A stretch of 22,081 bases of DNA. Origin: a virus. A model generated the notes under the pieces. The model saw only the letters and a program-made list of their open reading frames with translations, was not told where the DNA came from and did no database searches. Numbering within the stretch: position 1 is the stretch's first letter; the number at the start of each line of letters is the position of its first letter. Made by a program: the position numbers and the translations under genes. Positions 14,267 to 21,670 of the stretch are shown here, piece after piece. The DNA is taken from the IMG/VR virus record IMGVR_UViG_3300005513_000216, positions 1-22,081 of that record. One strand, 5' to 3'.

Positions 14267-14680
14267 ATGAAACTCTCCGCCATTGCTGTCGACGCCAAGC
14301 TGATCGAGCAGGGTGACTGGGTCGACGATCTGCCCGAGATGCCAGGCATTCGCATCAAGGCCCGCGGGACCGGCAACAGCGACTATCGCAAGCTCGAGAC
14401 CAAATTGATCCGCCAGATCCCACGCGAGCAGCGCATGCATGGCCTGAATCCGGCCGATCGTGATCGCATCATCGGCCAGCTACTGCTCGAGACCGTGGTG
14501 CTCGACGTCGAGGGCTTTACCGAGGACGACGAGACGACGCCGGTCAAATACACGCGCGAGATCGGCAAGCAGTTGCTGCTCGATCCTGATTTCGTCAAGT
14601 TCCGGAACGCTGCTGCCTATGCCGGCGAAGTGGTCGCACAGCGCCGCAAGGCGGAGACCGAGGACGACGCAAAAAACTGA
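14267..14680 (+). CDS. Tail assembly chaperone (G-type, upstream product)
   Basis: A 137-aa protein in the position of lambda gpG, before the tape measure. It begins MKLSAIAVDAKLIEQGDWVD and is rich in charged residues with a helical C-terminal half. Role in the family: it coats and guides the tape measure protein during tail assembly. It ends GCA AAA AAC TGA, where A_AAA_AAC is a canonical -1 slippery heptamer directly before the stop. The open frame continues as the T part in the -1 frame. The combination of position, size, slippery site and downstream frame identifies the pair despite low sequence conservation. Confidence 0.82.
   Translation: MKLSAIAVDAKLIEQGDWVDDLPEMPGIRIKARGTGNSDYRKLETKLIRQIPREQRMHGLNPADRDRIIGQLLLETVVLDVEGFTEDDETTPVKYTREIGKQLLLDPDFVKFRNAAAYAGEVVAQRRKAETEDDAKN
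14671..14677 (+). promoter_or_regulatory. Programmed -1 ribosomal frameshift site (A_AAA_AAC)
   Basis: The heptamer AAAAAAC lies in the phase X_XXY_YYZ relative to the chaperone frame and is followed at once by TGA (14678-14680). Slippage by -1 lets translation continue as CTG ACT GAC into the downstream frame, which is open for 114 codons. Purine-rich Shine-Dalgarno-like runs (GGAG 14653-14656, GAGGA 14660-14664) lie just upstream and could stimulate slippage as in dnaX. I did not establish a downstream stem-loop. Confidence 0.85.
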
Positions 14681-15021
14681 CTGACGCCCTGGTTTGGCAA
14701 CTGGCCTGGGCCGACAGTTTTGATGCCATCGTCGCCGCGGCGGAGAGCGCCGGAGATCCGCTCGATCAACTGCCCTGCGTGGCCTCCCGCGTCGATCCGT
14801 CGCCTCATCTCCTGTTCGAATGGCAGGCCTTCGCCGAGCTACGGACGGACCGGCCGGTTGGGCTCGACATCGGCGCCATTCCGTGGGCCGCCATCAATGC
14901 CTTTGCGTTGCGTTACGACTTCGTCGCTGAGGAGTTCGAGCGGTTCGCGCGATTGATCCGCGCGCTCGATATCGCCGAACGCATCTACATCAGGGATCAC
15001 CGGCCGAATGCCCAGCCTTGA
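14677..15021 (+). CDS. Tail assembly chaperone T extension (made as G-T frameshift fusion)
   Basis: The -1 frame reads LTDALVWQLAWADSFDAIVA onward for 114 aa with good coding character, including LPCVASRVDPSPHLLFEWQA and a long C-terminal helix. No normal start codon exists near its beginning; the first candidate is GTG 14779, which would lose a third of the domain. The frameshift from the upstream gene would give a 251-aa G-T fusion, as in lambda gpGT. Its role is to link chaperone-bound tape measure to tail tube subunits. Its stop overlaps the tape measure start by 14 bp. Confidence 0.82.
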   Translation: MTDALVWQLAWADSFDAIVAAAESAGDPLDQLPCVASRVDPSPHLLFEWQAFAELRTDRPVGLDIGAIPWAAINAFALRYDFVAEEFERFARLIRALDIAERIYIRDHRPNAQP

Positions 15022-17545
15022 GACCATCCGAACGGTTCGCGTCAGAGGCGAAGCCGACGGCGTCGACGCGACGACCGCGGCACTCAACCGGCTGACGGAT
15101 TCGATCCGGGCGGCAAATGACAATCTCACCCGCAGCGATGCGGCCGCGCGCCAGGCCGACGACGGCTGGAGCCTGACCGGAGAGAGCGCGGTCAAGATGG
15201 CGAACCATCTGCGCCAGGCTGCCGAGGCCGCCTATGCGTTCTCACCGGCCTTTCGCGGGGTCGTCAATGAGATGGCGGCGCCCGCGCTGGCGGCTGCCGG
15301 CACGGCGATGACGGCGGTCGCTGCCGGCACCGGCCTGGTCACGCTGGCCAATACCGCGGAGAGCGCCAGCCCGCGTCTCGTCGGCATTGCCGCGGGCATG
15401 CGGACGGCAGGCGCTGCGATGGAGGCGTTCTCGCCAACGGTTGCCACCGCTGGCTCGACCCTGCTCGGGTTCGTCGGCACCGTCGTGTCGCGGTTTCTAC
15501 CGATCGTGGGACAGGCCCTGCTGCTCTATGACGCGATCAAGCTGGTCACGGAGGCCTGGGATCTCGGCAACCAGAAGCTCGCCGAATATGTCGAGATTTC
15601 CGAGAAGGCTGCGAGGGCTGGCGTCTCGGCCGAGTTTTTTCAGCGGATCGAGCAGGCCGCAAAAAACGCGCGATCGCCGATCGATGATATTACCGCCTCG
15701 CTGAAGAGCCTGAACAATGCCACCGCGCCTCAGCTGGGCGGAACGAGCGGGCAGCAGCGCCTCGACGAGCTCGTCCAGGCGGGCAACTTCAAGGGCAACA
15801 CCGGCGTCAGCCAGATCGCCAATGCCGATGGCACCGAGGACAAGCTGCGCGCGATCGCCAGTTTGATCGATCAGGCTATGGACAAGGGTCAACGGCTGGC
15901 TGCGCTCGATATCGCCCGCTCGTTCCTCGGCTCGGATGTTGCGGACAATCTGGCGAAGGATTCCGATTATCTCGACCGGATGATCGCCTCAGCCGATGCG
16001 ATCCGCGCCAAGGACCTGGTCTCGCAGGCCTCCGTCGACAATGCCGTCGCGCTGCAGGCGCGGCTCGATGCGGCCGAGCAGATCCTGTCGCAGCGCTGGC
16101 ATCCGGTCCAGGACGCGCTGGCACAGCTCGGCATCAAGATGAAGGAGACCTGGGTAGATATCGTCGAGGCGATCGCGACCGGCGTCGATGTGGTCTTCAA
16201 GCTCGGCCAGAAGATTGCCGATGCCCTGGCGCCGCTGATGGACTACATCAGGTCGGCCGAAAGCCTCCTCGCTAAGGCCGCACAGTTCGTCGGCGCCGGT
16301 GCAGGTCCTGTGGGCGCCGCGATCAGCGCGGGCGGTGCGATCGCCGGCTCGGCGCTGGCGCCGGCGCAGCAGCCGAGCGCGCTCGACGAGGCCCGCGCGC
16401 GACTTGGCACCCAGCTCTACAATCGGAACAATATCGCCGACAGCCTGAGCGCGACGGTGAATGCTCAAAGCCGGGTCCGCCAGGATACGTCAGTCAACCC
16501 GAAGACTGTCGACGACACCAAGGATGCCTACGACCGCGCGACGGAATCGCTGCAGAAGTACATCGCCACGACCAATGCCGCGGCCGATACGGTTGGCAAG
16601 AGCGTGGCCGAGCAGGAGAAGGCCAAGGCGACGGCGCAGCTGCTGGCGGCCGCCGAGAAGGACGGCACCGCGGACACGGCCGAGATGCGGGCTGAGATCG
16701 ACAAGCTCGCCGATCGGGCCGCGGCAGCCGCGCAGGCACTGGAGAAGGCCAAGATCGCGGCCGATATCAAGTTCAACCGCGACACCTCGCTGCTGTCGTC
16801 CGAGGACGTGCAGATCGCGCAGCAGCTGAAGGGGCTCTATCCCGACGTCGCGACCGCGCTTGGGAGCGTCGAGGCGCAGGGCATCCGCGTCAACAACGCG
16901 ATGAAGGAGCTGTCGTCCTCGATCGAGAGCAATCTGACCTCCGGCCTGACCGACCTGGTGTCCGGCTCCAAGTCGGCAGGCCAGGCCTTCTCCGACATGT
17001 CGAACACCATCATCAAGGCGATCGAGCAGATGATCATCAAGATCACGATCGTCGAGCCGCTGATGAGGGCCTTGCAGTCGTCGATTGGCGGCGGCTTCAA
17101 CCTGTCGGGGCTCGGCTTCAATCCGATCGCCGGCGCCGCCGGCGTCGCCTCGGCGCATGGCAACGTGTTTTACAGTGGCAACGTGGTGCCGTTTGCGAAT
17201 GGCGGCATCCCGGACATCGTGAACAGTCCGACGATCGCGCCAATGGCACTGTTCGGGGAGGCGGGCGAGGAAGCCATCATGCCGCTGCAGCGCGGCTCCG
17301 ACGGCAAGCTCGGCGTCGCGTCGAGCGGCGGCGGTGGCCGTGCCGGCAATGTGACGGTTAACGTCTTCAACGCGCCGGCCGGCGTCGAGAGCCAGCAGAC
17401 CACGACCGACGCGCAAGGTAATTCCCGCGTCGACATCACGCTCCGGAAGGCGGTCGATGGCGCCGTCGGCGATTCCCTCGCTGGTGGCACGGGCCGGCGA
17501 GTCTTGCGCGACAAGTACAACGTCCGGCAATTCATGGGGGCCTGA
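15008..17545 (+). CDS. Tail tape measure protein
   Basis: An 845-aa, Ala-rich, mostly helical protein. Hydrophobic segments occur at about 85-125, 145-170 and 435-460, and a charged coiled-coil stretch at about 560-625 (EKAKATAQLLAAAEKDGTAD and neighbours). The C-terminus carries the lambda-type tail motif, VVPFANGGIPDIVNSP followed by MALFGEAGEEAIMPLQRG, found in many siphophage tape measures. It sets tail length and helps DNA delivery. At roughly 0.15 nm per residue it predicts a tail near 125 nm, a non-contractile siphophage. It starts inside the T frame (ATG 15008) and its stop is 2 nt before the next start. The gene is intact and in frame throughout. Confidence 0.93.
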   Translation: MPSLETIRTVRVRGEADGVDATTAALNRLTDSIRAANDNLTRSDAAARQADDGWSLTGESAVKMANHLRQAAEAAYAFSPAFRGVVNEMAAPALAAAGTAMTAVAAGTGLVTLANTAESASPRLVGIAAGMRTAGAAMEAFSPTVATAGSTLLGFVGTVVSRFLPIVGQALLLYDAIKLVTEAWDLGNQKLAEYVEISEKAARAGVSAEFFQRIEQAAKNARSPIDDITASLKSLNNATAPQLGGTSGQQRLDELVQAGNFKGNTGVSQIANADGTEDKLRAIASLIDQAMDKGQRLAALDIARSFLGSDVADNLAKDSDYLDRMIASADAIRAKDLVSQASVDNAVALQARLDAAEQILSQRWHPVQDALAQLGIKMKETWVDIVEAIATGVDVVFKLGQKIADALAPLMDYIRSAESLLAKAAQFVGAGAGPVGAAISAGGAIAGSALAPAQQPSALDEARARLGTQLYNRNNIADSLSATVNAQSRVRQDTSVNPKTVDDTKDAYDRATESLQKYIATTNAAADTVGKSVAEQEKAKATAQLLAAAEKDGTADTAEMRAEIDKLADRAAAAAQALEKAKIAADIKFNRDTSLLSSEDVQIAQQLKGLYPDVATALGSVEAQGIRVNNAMKELSSSIESNLTSGLTDLVSGSKSAGQAFSDMSNTIIKAIEQMIIKITIVEPLMRALQSSIGGGFNLSGLGFNPIAGAAGVASAHGNVFYSGNVVPFANGGIPDIVNSPTIAPMALFGEAGEEAIMPLQRGSDGKLGVASSGGGGRAGNVTVNVFNAPAGVESQQTTTDAQGNSRVDITLRKAVDGAVGDSLAGGTGRRVLRDKYNVRQFMGA

Positions 17546-17547
17546 TC

Positions 17548-17922
17548 GTGGCGCTGCCTTCTTGGCCGATCGCCTCCTATATGCCCGACCCAGATAGCTT
17601 CCAGCCGATCCAGCGTATGCTGGATCCCCTGGAGACGGCCATGGAAGGCGGCAACACGCGCATGCGGCCACGGCCAGGCGACAATGTCGGGACGATCCAG
17701 CAGACCGTCTGGATGTCTTTCGCGGAGTACGACACGTTCACCGATTGGGTGAAAAACACCCTCAATAACGGCACCGCACGTTTCGCGGTGAATGTCTGGC
17801 TCGGCACCGCTTACATCAGCAAAACCTGCCAGTTCATCAAGCCCGGCACGATGCTGACCAGCGCCTACATCTCAGTTAACAAGGTTGCAGTGCCGATGAA
17901 GCTACGCGTTTACGGAATGTGA
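17548..17922 (+). CDS. Small tail protein downstream of the tape measure (gene A)
   Basis: A 124-aa protein beginning MALPSWPIASYMPDPDSFQP. It has an aromatic and beta-rich body with EYDTFTDWVKNTLNNGTARF and a characteristic ending, QFIKPGTMLTSAYISVNKVA then VPMKLRVYGM. It starts with GTG 2 nt after the tape measure stop, so it is part of the tail operon. The position corresponds to minor tail proteins at the tail tip (lambda gpM region), and the role is inferred from that. Diverged copies of its C-terminal end recur at 18756-18851 and 21671-21727, next to cargo, so this is the one complete copy in the window. Confidence 0.8.
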   Translation: MALPSWPIASYMPDPDSFQPIQRMLDPLETAMEGGNTRMRPRPGDNVGTIQQTVWMSFAEYDTFTDWVKNTLNNGTARFAVNVWLGTAYISKTCQFIKPGTMLTSAYISVNKVAVPMKLRVYGM

Positions 17923-17925
17923 TCG

Positions 17926-17994
17926 ATGCCGACCCATTCCGAGCAGGTATCTGATCCGTTTCTTTCCTCAGATGGCTGTCAGATCAAAACCTGA
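17926..17994 (+). pseudogene. Stub of a DUF1833-like tail gene start (gene B), cut by cargo
   Basis: Three bases after gene A, ATG CCG ACC CAT TCC GAG encodes MPTHSEQ. This closely matches the MPTHNEA start of the complete DUF1833 gene at 21142. After about seven codons the resemblance ends and the frame stops at 17994, inside the 3' end of the convergent DUF4329 gene. The simplest reading is that an original gene B began here and was interrupted or replaced when the DUF4329 cargo arrived. Confidence 0.5.
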
Positions 17995-18465
17995 CACAAC
18001 CATCCGCTGTTTTTCTTTTTGCCCGCCACGTTTGCCTTCTAAAACCGTAACTTCGCCATGTATGTCTATAACATACATATCGATTGGTCCCGGTGATACT
18101 TGCTGCCAAGCCAACTCAAAGGCCCGTCTCCCGGGCACATCCCGATCTTGCGAAAAGCGAGGCGGCTTGTGAAGAGTACTAAGGTCACCTTCCTCGTCAT
18201 ACGTATCCTGGTTGAAGGGATGCGTGTGCATAGTGGCAATAAGCTTTGCTTCTCGGGGTAGTCTGGGAGGCGCAAGCGTCCCACCGCGAGGTTCGGAAGT
18301 CCTCTCCAATGGGGTGGTATAATAGAATTTAGCTTTTTGACCGCTACCGATCTTAAATATGTATCCACCGTATTCATATTGCTCATGAATCGACTTCGGC
18401 AGTATATGAAGTAGCGCATCAACAGCAGCTTCATCGGCGGTACGGAAAGGGAGACTCTGGCTCAT
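17968..18465 (-). CDS. Free-standing DUF4329 (JAB/MPN-like) protein (cargo)
   Basis: 165 aa from the ATG at 18465, which has a GAGGAG ribosome binding site about 7 nt upstream. The frame is open to an ATG at 18528, but without such a site. The domain shows Glu31 in EYGGYIF, a central IATMHTHPF with the H-T-H pair (80-82), and RFSQDRD with Ser105 and Asp107/109. This arrangement resembles the E..HxH..S..D metal site of JAB/JAMM peptidases and matches DUF4329. Family knowledge: DUF4329 is often the C-terminal domain of Rhs or polymorphic toxins. Here it is a stand-alone soluble protein with no signal peptide. It lies between gene A and a partial second copy of gene A, opposite to the phage operon. 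Toxin, immunity partner or peptidase are all possible; none is shown by the sequence. Confidence 0.72.
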   Translation of the reverse strand: MSQSLPFRTADEAAVDALLHILPKSIHEQYEYGGYIFKIGSGQKAKFYYTTPLERTSEPRGGTLAPPRLPREAKLIATMHTHPFNQDTYDEEGDLSTLHKPPRFSQDRDVPGRRAFELAWQQVSPGPIDMYVIDIHGEVTVLEGKRGGQKEKQRMVVSGFDLTAI

Positions 18466-18619
18466 GGGGTGCTCCTCAGCACATCGGGCTTGAGGTGTTC
18501 TCGTCGTGCCTGACAGCGCGGCGTTCATAAGAAATCGTGAGCTATTGAAAAGTGCGAGCGCGGGTCAAACTAAGACGAGTTTTCGGCTGCCGCTTGGTTG
18601 TGCGCGACAAAGGAGCGGC

Positions 18620-18661
18620 TTGACCCGTCAGACGTATTTCGTATCGACCGTTCGGAGGAGG
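18620..18661 (+). promoter_or_regulatory. Promoter-like pair and strong ribosome binding site
   Basis: TTGACC (18620-18625), 16-nt spacer, TATCGA (18642-18647), then GGAGGAGG (18654-18661) 4 nt before the ATG at 18666. The -10 match is only fair (4/6). The ribosome binding site is the strongest in the window, yet it now drives only a 61-aa chimeric frame. Confidence 0.4.
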
Positions 18662-18665
18662 TTGG

Positions 18666-18851
18666 ATGGAATTGGGTGAGTTGTCGCTAATTCGATGCGA
18701 GGACGCAGGCCGGACTCCGCCGGCTCGATGTGGGTCTGATCCGGCGTTTCACTCTAAGTTCGTCCAGCCCGGCACAACGCTGACCTCCGACTATATTCCC
18801 GGTGGGGAGCAGGTCGCGGTCAACATGACTTTGCGGGTTTACGACGTATAA
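18666..18851 (+). pseudogene. Chimeric frame: unknown start joined to a second copy of the gene A 3' end
   Basis: Codons 1-30 (MELGELSLIRCEDAGRTPPA onward) show no resemblance to any phage gene. Codons 31-61, KFVQPGTTLTSDYIPGGEQV then AVNMTLRVYDV, are a clear diverged copy of the end of gene A (QFIKPGTMLTSAYI, VPMKLRVYGM). The joined frame has its own strong ribosome binding site and may be expressed. It most likely marks an acquisition scar, with a leader from cargo DNA read into leftover tail-gene sequence. Confidence 0.55.
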
Positions 18852-18927
18852 CTCTGGATCGGGTCGATGTCTGCTTTGGGGGGTGAAACGGAAATGCTTT
18901 AAACCTCAGACACATGACCGCTAGTGA

Positions 18928-19143
18928 CCGATTGTGTTGAAAAAGTCCTCTCTGGCGTTGGCACCAATTTTCCAAGAGCCGCTGATGCGCTTGAGGTCTT
19001 CAGACGCGGGGGATCGCTTCGACCTGAGCGTTCAGTCGCCTTCTCACACGCTCTAAGAGGGTACGCTAGCCGAAGTCGGCGATCTACTCGCTTTGTCGCC
19101 AATCTTACTGACGCAATATTTTCGACTTTTTCAACACAATCGG
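18928..19143. mobile_element. 216-bp MITE-like element with 20-bp perfect terminal inverted repeats
   Basis: CCGATTGTGTTGAAAAAGTC (18928-18947) is repeated in perfect inverted orientation at 19124-19143. Ends of the GTTGAAAAAGTC type are familiar from rhizobial insertion sequences (recalled). Only 176 bp separate the ends, with no transposase, so this is a non-autonomous miniature element or an internally deleted insertion sequence. Short open frames cross it but have no support. No target-site duplication is evident: the flanks read GTGA and CCCA. It sits inside the cargo region between the second gene A fragment and the 72-aa gene. Confidence 0.65.
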
Positions 19144-19341
19144 CCCAAAAAGGACATTGTGCGTCGCACCATCCGCCATTGCGGAAGTATTATCACTCGG
19201 TTCGACCAGCCCCTGGACTTGTATAGTAACCTTTCGTGAACACGCTTATTGTCCCTGCATCACCGGCCATGGCTCTGTCCGTAGGCGTCGGTGGCTAAGA
19301 GACCAATTGTGCTCCCGCCTGCAAAACAGGGGAGTACGGAT

Positions 19342-19560
19342 ATGTGGTCACCACTCCATATCTTCCGACCGAACAGAGAAGACGCTGAGCAGATGCGAGC
19401 GGTTCGCGACGGCTTGGCGAAAAGTATGCGCTTGTTGAGAAGCGCCCAGGCTGCAGACACATTCCTCGGCCGCAAGACGCAAGAGCCGTTTCGCCAAGGG
19501 GACGAAGCGATCCGCGCCGATCGCTGGCTCAATTCCAAGGAATTGCGTCCACCGAAGTAG
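19342..19560 (+). CDS. 72-aa small helical protein (cargo)
   Basis: It begins MWSPLHIFRPNREDAEQMRA with an AGGGGAG ribosome binding site 7 nt upstream. The frame is open from a GTG at 19291, but the ATG is clearly better. A long helix with LRSAQAADTFLGRKTQEPF follows, then a basic C-terminus (LNSKELRPPK). The LRSAQAADTFLGRKT pattern recalls short Bradyrhizobium hypothetical proteins (recalled, not verified). A hairpin overlaps its stop codon, so it is probably a single-gene unit. Function unknown. Confidence 0.65.
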   Translation: MWSPLHIFRPNREDAEQMRAVRDGLAKSMRLLRSAQAADTFLGRKTQEPFRQGDEAIRADRWLNSKELRPPK

Positions 19561-19580
19561 GCCGCTCAATGACGGCCTAC
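19557..19580 (+). terminator. Hairpin at the end of the 72-aa gene
   Basis: GTAGGCCG (19557-19564) and CGGCCTAC (19573-19580) form a perfect 8-bp stem with an 8-nt loop that overlaps the stop codon. There is no T tract, so its strength as a terminator is uncertain. The 180 bp after it hold no gene, only a 12-bp palindrome TTTCCGCGGAAA (19680-19691). Confidence 0.45.
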
Positions 19581-19761
19581 GACGTCGCCTACTGGCCATC
19601 GCATCGATATCGGCGCGTCTCTGTTCGCGCGCGGCTAGACGCTAGCAAATGCTTCAATTTGGCACTGTGGATATGCGGTTTTCCGCGGAAAGAAGGCCAT
19701 TTATCAATGTTCCGTTGATTTCGATCAATGGTCCCGTTTGGGCTTCGCTGACCGTTGGTCC

Positions 19762-19902
19762 ATGAAACTTCTAGAACAACGCCTGGAAGAGCAAACTGAA
19801 AGCCCCGAAACGTCGCGTTTGGAGGAGGCGCGCCGGATCGTCGAGGAGTACGTGCAGGGCCTGCGGGAAATTCTCAAGCAGCTCCGTCGTCGCCTACACT
19901 GA
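19762..19902 (+). CDS. 46-aa charged helical protein (cargo)
   Basis: A short ORF, MKLLEQRLEEQTESPETSRL onward, ending EILKQLRRRLH. Almost the whole product is a highly charged amphipathic helix with a break at Ser-Pro, and the base composition and codons look genuinely coding. It is too short for default gene lists. No recognised family; similar short helical proteins occur in Bradyrhizobium (recalled). The stop codon lies within the second copy of a 17-bp direct repeat shared with the terminase junction. A dimeric DNA- or RNA-associated role is conceivable from the basic C-terminus but is speculation. Confidence 0.6.
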   Translation: MKLLEQRLEEQTESPETSRLEEARRIVEEYVQGLREILKQLRRRLH

Positions 19903-19910
19903 CGCTGCCG
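19894..19910 (+). repeat. 17-bp direct repeat, copy 2
   Basis: Identical to 6570-6586 and in the same orientation, 13.3 kb apart, spanning the final codons and stop of the 46-aa gene. The surrounding bases differ on both sides. See the paired entry at 6570. Confidence 0.45.
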
Positions 19911-20045
19911 GCCGTTGACTTCCAGCGTTTCCCGTTGCCTTGTCCTGAGCGATTTTTAGAAAATGGACCAGCGGCGCATCCGAGGAGTTGAACCTGCAAT
20001 AAGCAAAGCCGAAGCAGACAGGACTCACAACACCAGGAGAGTCAG

Positions 20046-20984
20046 ATGCAATCGAGAACGCTCGTCCTGAAATACGTTGTCCTCGTATCTGTAGCAGCCA
20101 TGTTCTTCGTCGCGAGTGCTTCATTCGCGCAGCAGAAGGGCGCATCCTCTTCTGAAACGCAAACAAGAGAGGTGCAAATCAATGGCTTTACACTGCATTA
20201 CATTGAACTCGGGCAAGGAACTCCAGTTGTGTTGGTGCACGGCACACTGGAGGATTACCGCACGTGGGATGGACAGCTTGAGGCCTTGTCGAATGGATAT
20301 CGACTAATCTCGTACAGTCGTCGGTATCACTATCCTAATGAATGGATCAAAGATTCATCAGATTTTTCTGTCACGATACATGCGACAGACCTGGCCGCCT
20401 TCATCAAGGCACTTAATCTAGCCCCGGTTCATCTCATTGGTCATTCATATGGGGCGTTTATTGCGTTCCTGGTCGCACGAGATCACCCGGAGCTCATTCG
20501 AAGTCTGACGCTGGCCGAACCGCCCATAATGCCATTGCTAAAAAATACACCTGAAGGAGATGCTGTTCTTGGCGCCGTTATTACGGAGTCAATCGCTACG
20601 ACCGAAGCATTCAAGCAGGGGTATGACGAAGAGGGGGTGCGTCGATTTTTGAACGGCGTGTTGGGCGAGGGTTCCTACGAGAAACTCCCACCTCCCGTTC
20701 TGAAGCGCGTCATGGACAATGTTCAAGAGCTAAAAGGCGAGACCTTACACAGTCAAGACCTCTTCCCACCCATCACATGCGAGGACGTGCAGAAGGTGAA
20801 AGCGCCAACATTGGTCATCGACGGAGAACTTAGTCCTAAGATGTTCCGTCTCATCAATGACATGCTGAAGCACTGCTTGCCGAGCGTAGAACGTGTGATG
20901 ATCCCGGCGGCATCTCATGCGTTACAGCTTGAGAACCCCCAAGCCTTCAATGACAAGGTGCTTGCATTCGTTGCAAAGCACTGA
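20046..20984 (+). CDS. Exported alpha/beta hydrolase (cargo)
   Basis: A 312-aa protein with a signal peptide (residues 1-29: basic start, VVLVSVAAMFFVASA core, cleavage near FAQ), so it acts in the periplasm or is secreted. The alpha/beta-hydrolase fold is complete: oxyanion-hole HG at 65-66 in VLVHGTLEDY, nucleophile Ser134 in GHSYG (132-136), acid Asp259 in LVIDGELSP and His291 in ASHALQLENP. A YSRRYHYPNEW segment near 90-100 and a lid-like insertion (about 160-240) follow the usual plan. The AGGAGA ribosome binding site is 5 nt before the ATG. Substrate cannot be told; esterase, lipase, haloperoxidase-like or lactonase activities share this architecture. It lies inside the disrupted tail module with only weak promoter-like sequence upstream (TTGACT at 19915) and is not a phage structural or lysis gene. 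Confidence 0.88.
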   Translation: MQSRTLVLKYVVLVSVAAMFFVASASFAQQKGASSSETQTREVQINGFTLHYIELGQGTPVVLVHGTLEDYRTWDGQLEALSNGYRLISYSRRYHYPNEWIKDSSDFSVTIHATDLAAFIKALNLAPVHLIGHSYGAFIAFLVARDHPELIRSLTLAEPPIMPLLKNTPEGDAVLGAVITESIATTEAFKQGYDEEGVRRFLNGVLGEGSYEKLPPPVLKRVMDNVQELKGETLHSQDLFPPITCEDVQKVKAPTLVIDGELSPKMFRLINDMLKHCLPSVERVMIPAASHALQLENPQAFNDKVLAFVAKH

Positions 20985-21141
20985 ACTGCTGCGGTGCACG
21001 AGTCTGCTGTTGGGCCCAAGGCGGACCAATAGGCCGATGAGCCCGCTGGTCGGCTCGCGGTCCTAAAGCGGACGTCGTCCCGCTGGGTAGGTCAGCCTTA
21101 GCTTCCACCGAGAATCTGGCCCCGGCTTGGGCAGGATAGTC

Positions 21142-21666
21142 ATGCCAACCCACAATGAAGCGCTCCTCGAGGCGTATGCCTCCTGTCCGCCGAGCGCGCG
21201 CATCTACAACACGCTCGAGGTCTGGCATCCGTCGTTCGCGCAGGCCGCGCGGGTGGTCGCCAATGTCGGCGACGACATGACGCTCGGGATCGAGGCTGGC
21301 GCGCCCCGCGACGGCGGCAGCATGGCGACGTTCATCGCTTGCCCGTTCACGGCCGATTATCCGGAGCAGCGCGAGGGGCAGCCGCCGTCCTGCAAGATCT
21401 CGATCGACAACGTCGCGCGGGATCTGGTGCCGCAGATCCGCGCTGCGCTCGGCGTGCGGGCCTATATCGACGTGCTCTACCGGGAATATCTCGGCAGCGA
21501 TCTGACCGAGCCCGCCTACGGCCCGGTGCAATTTGAGCTGACCAGCGTGCAAATGACGGGCACCACGCTGACCGGCACGGTGGTGGTGACGAACCTACAG
21601 AACAAGCGCTTTCCGCGCATCACCAAGAACTACACCTATCAGCAGTTTCCGAGCTTGTTGCCATGA
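21142..21666 (+). CDS. DUF1833-family phage tail protein (gene B, complete copy)
   Basis: 174 aa from ATG 21142 (MPTHNEALLEAYASCPPSAR), preceded by GCAGGA. The body has LEVWHPSF, a beta-rich VVANVGDDMTLGIEAG segment, FIACPFTADYPEQ and the family's signature KISIDNVARDLVPQIRAA. It ends KNYTYQQFPSLLP. DUF1833 proteins are encoded between the tape measure and the NlpC/P60 tail-tip peptidase in many siphophages, and a minor tail-tip role similar to lambda gpL is inferred. It should follow gene A directly, but here it is 3.2 kb downstream because cargo separates them, while a seven-codon stub of a similar start remains at 17926. The tail-tip peptidase and host-specificity genes normally following are not seen before the window ends. 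Confidence 0.82.
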   Translation: MPTHNEALLEAYASCPPSARIYNTLEVWHPSFAQAARVVANVGDDMTLGIEAGAPRDGGSMATFIACPFTADYPEQREGQPPSCKISIDNVARDLVPQIRAALGVRAYIDVLYREYLGSDLTEPAYGPVQFELTSVQMTGTTLTGTVVVTNLQNKRFPRITKNYTYQQFPSLLP

Positions 21667-21670
21667 GCAA

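Noticed and set aside
16490-17671. Minus-strand frame of 393 codons
   Set aside because: Antisense shadow of the tape measure gene; no ribosome binding site and biased composition.
17977-17996. Small inverted repeat TGTCAG/CTGACA as a terminator for the DUF4329 gene
   Set aside because: Only 6 bp, without a T tract, and inside the coding sequence.
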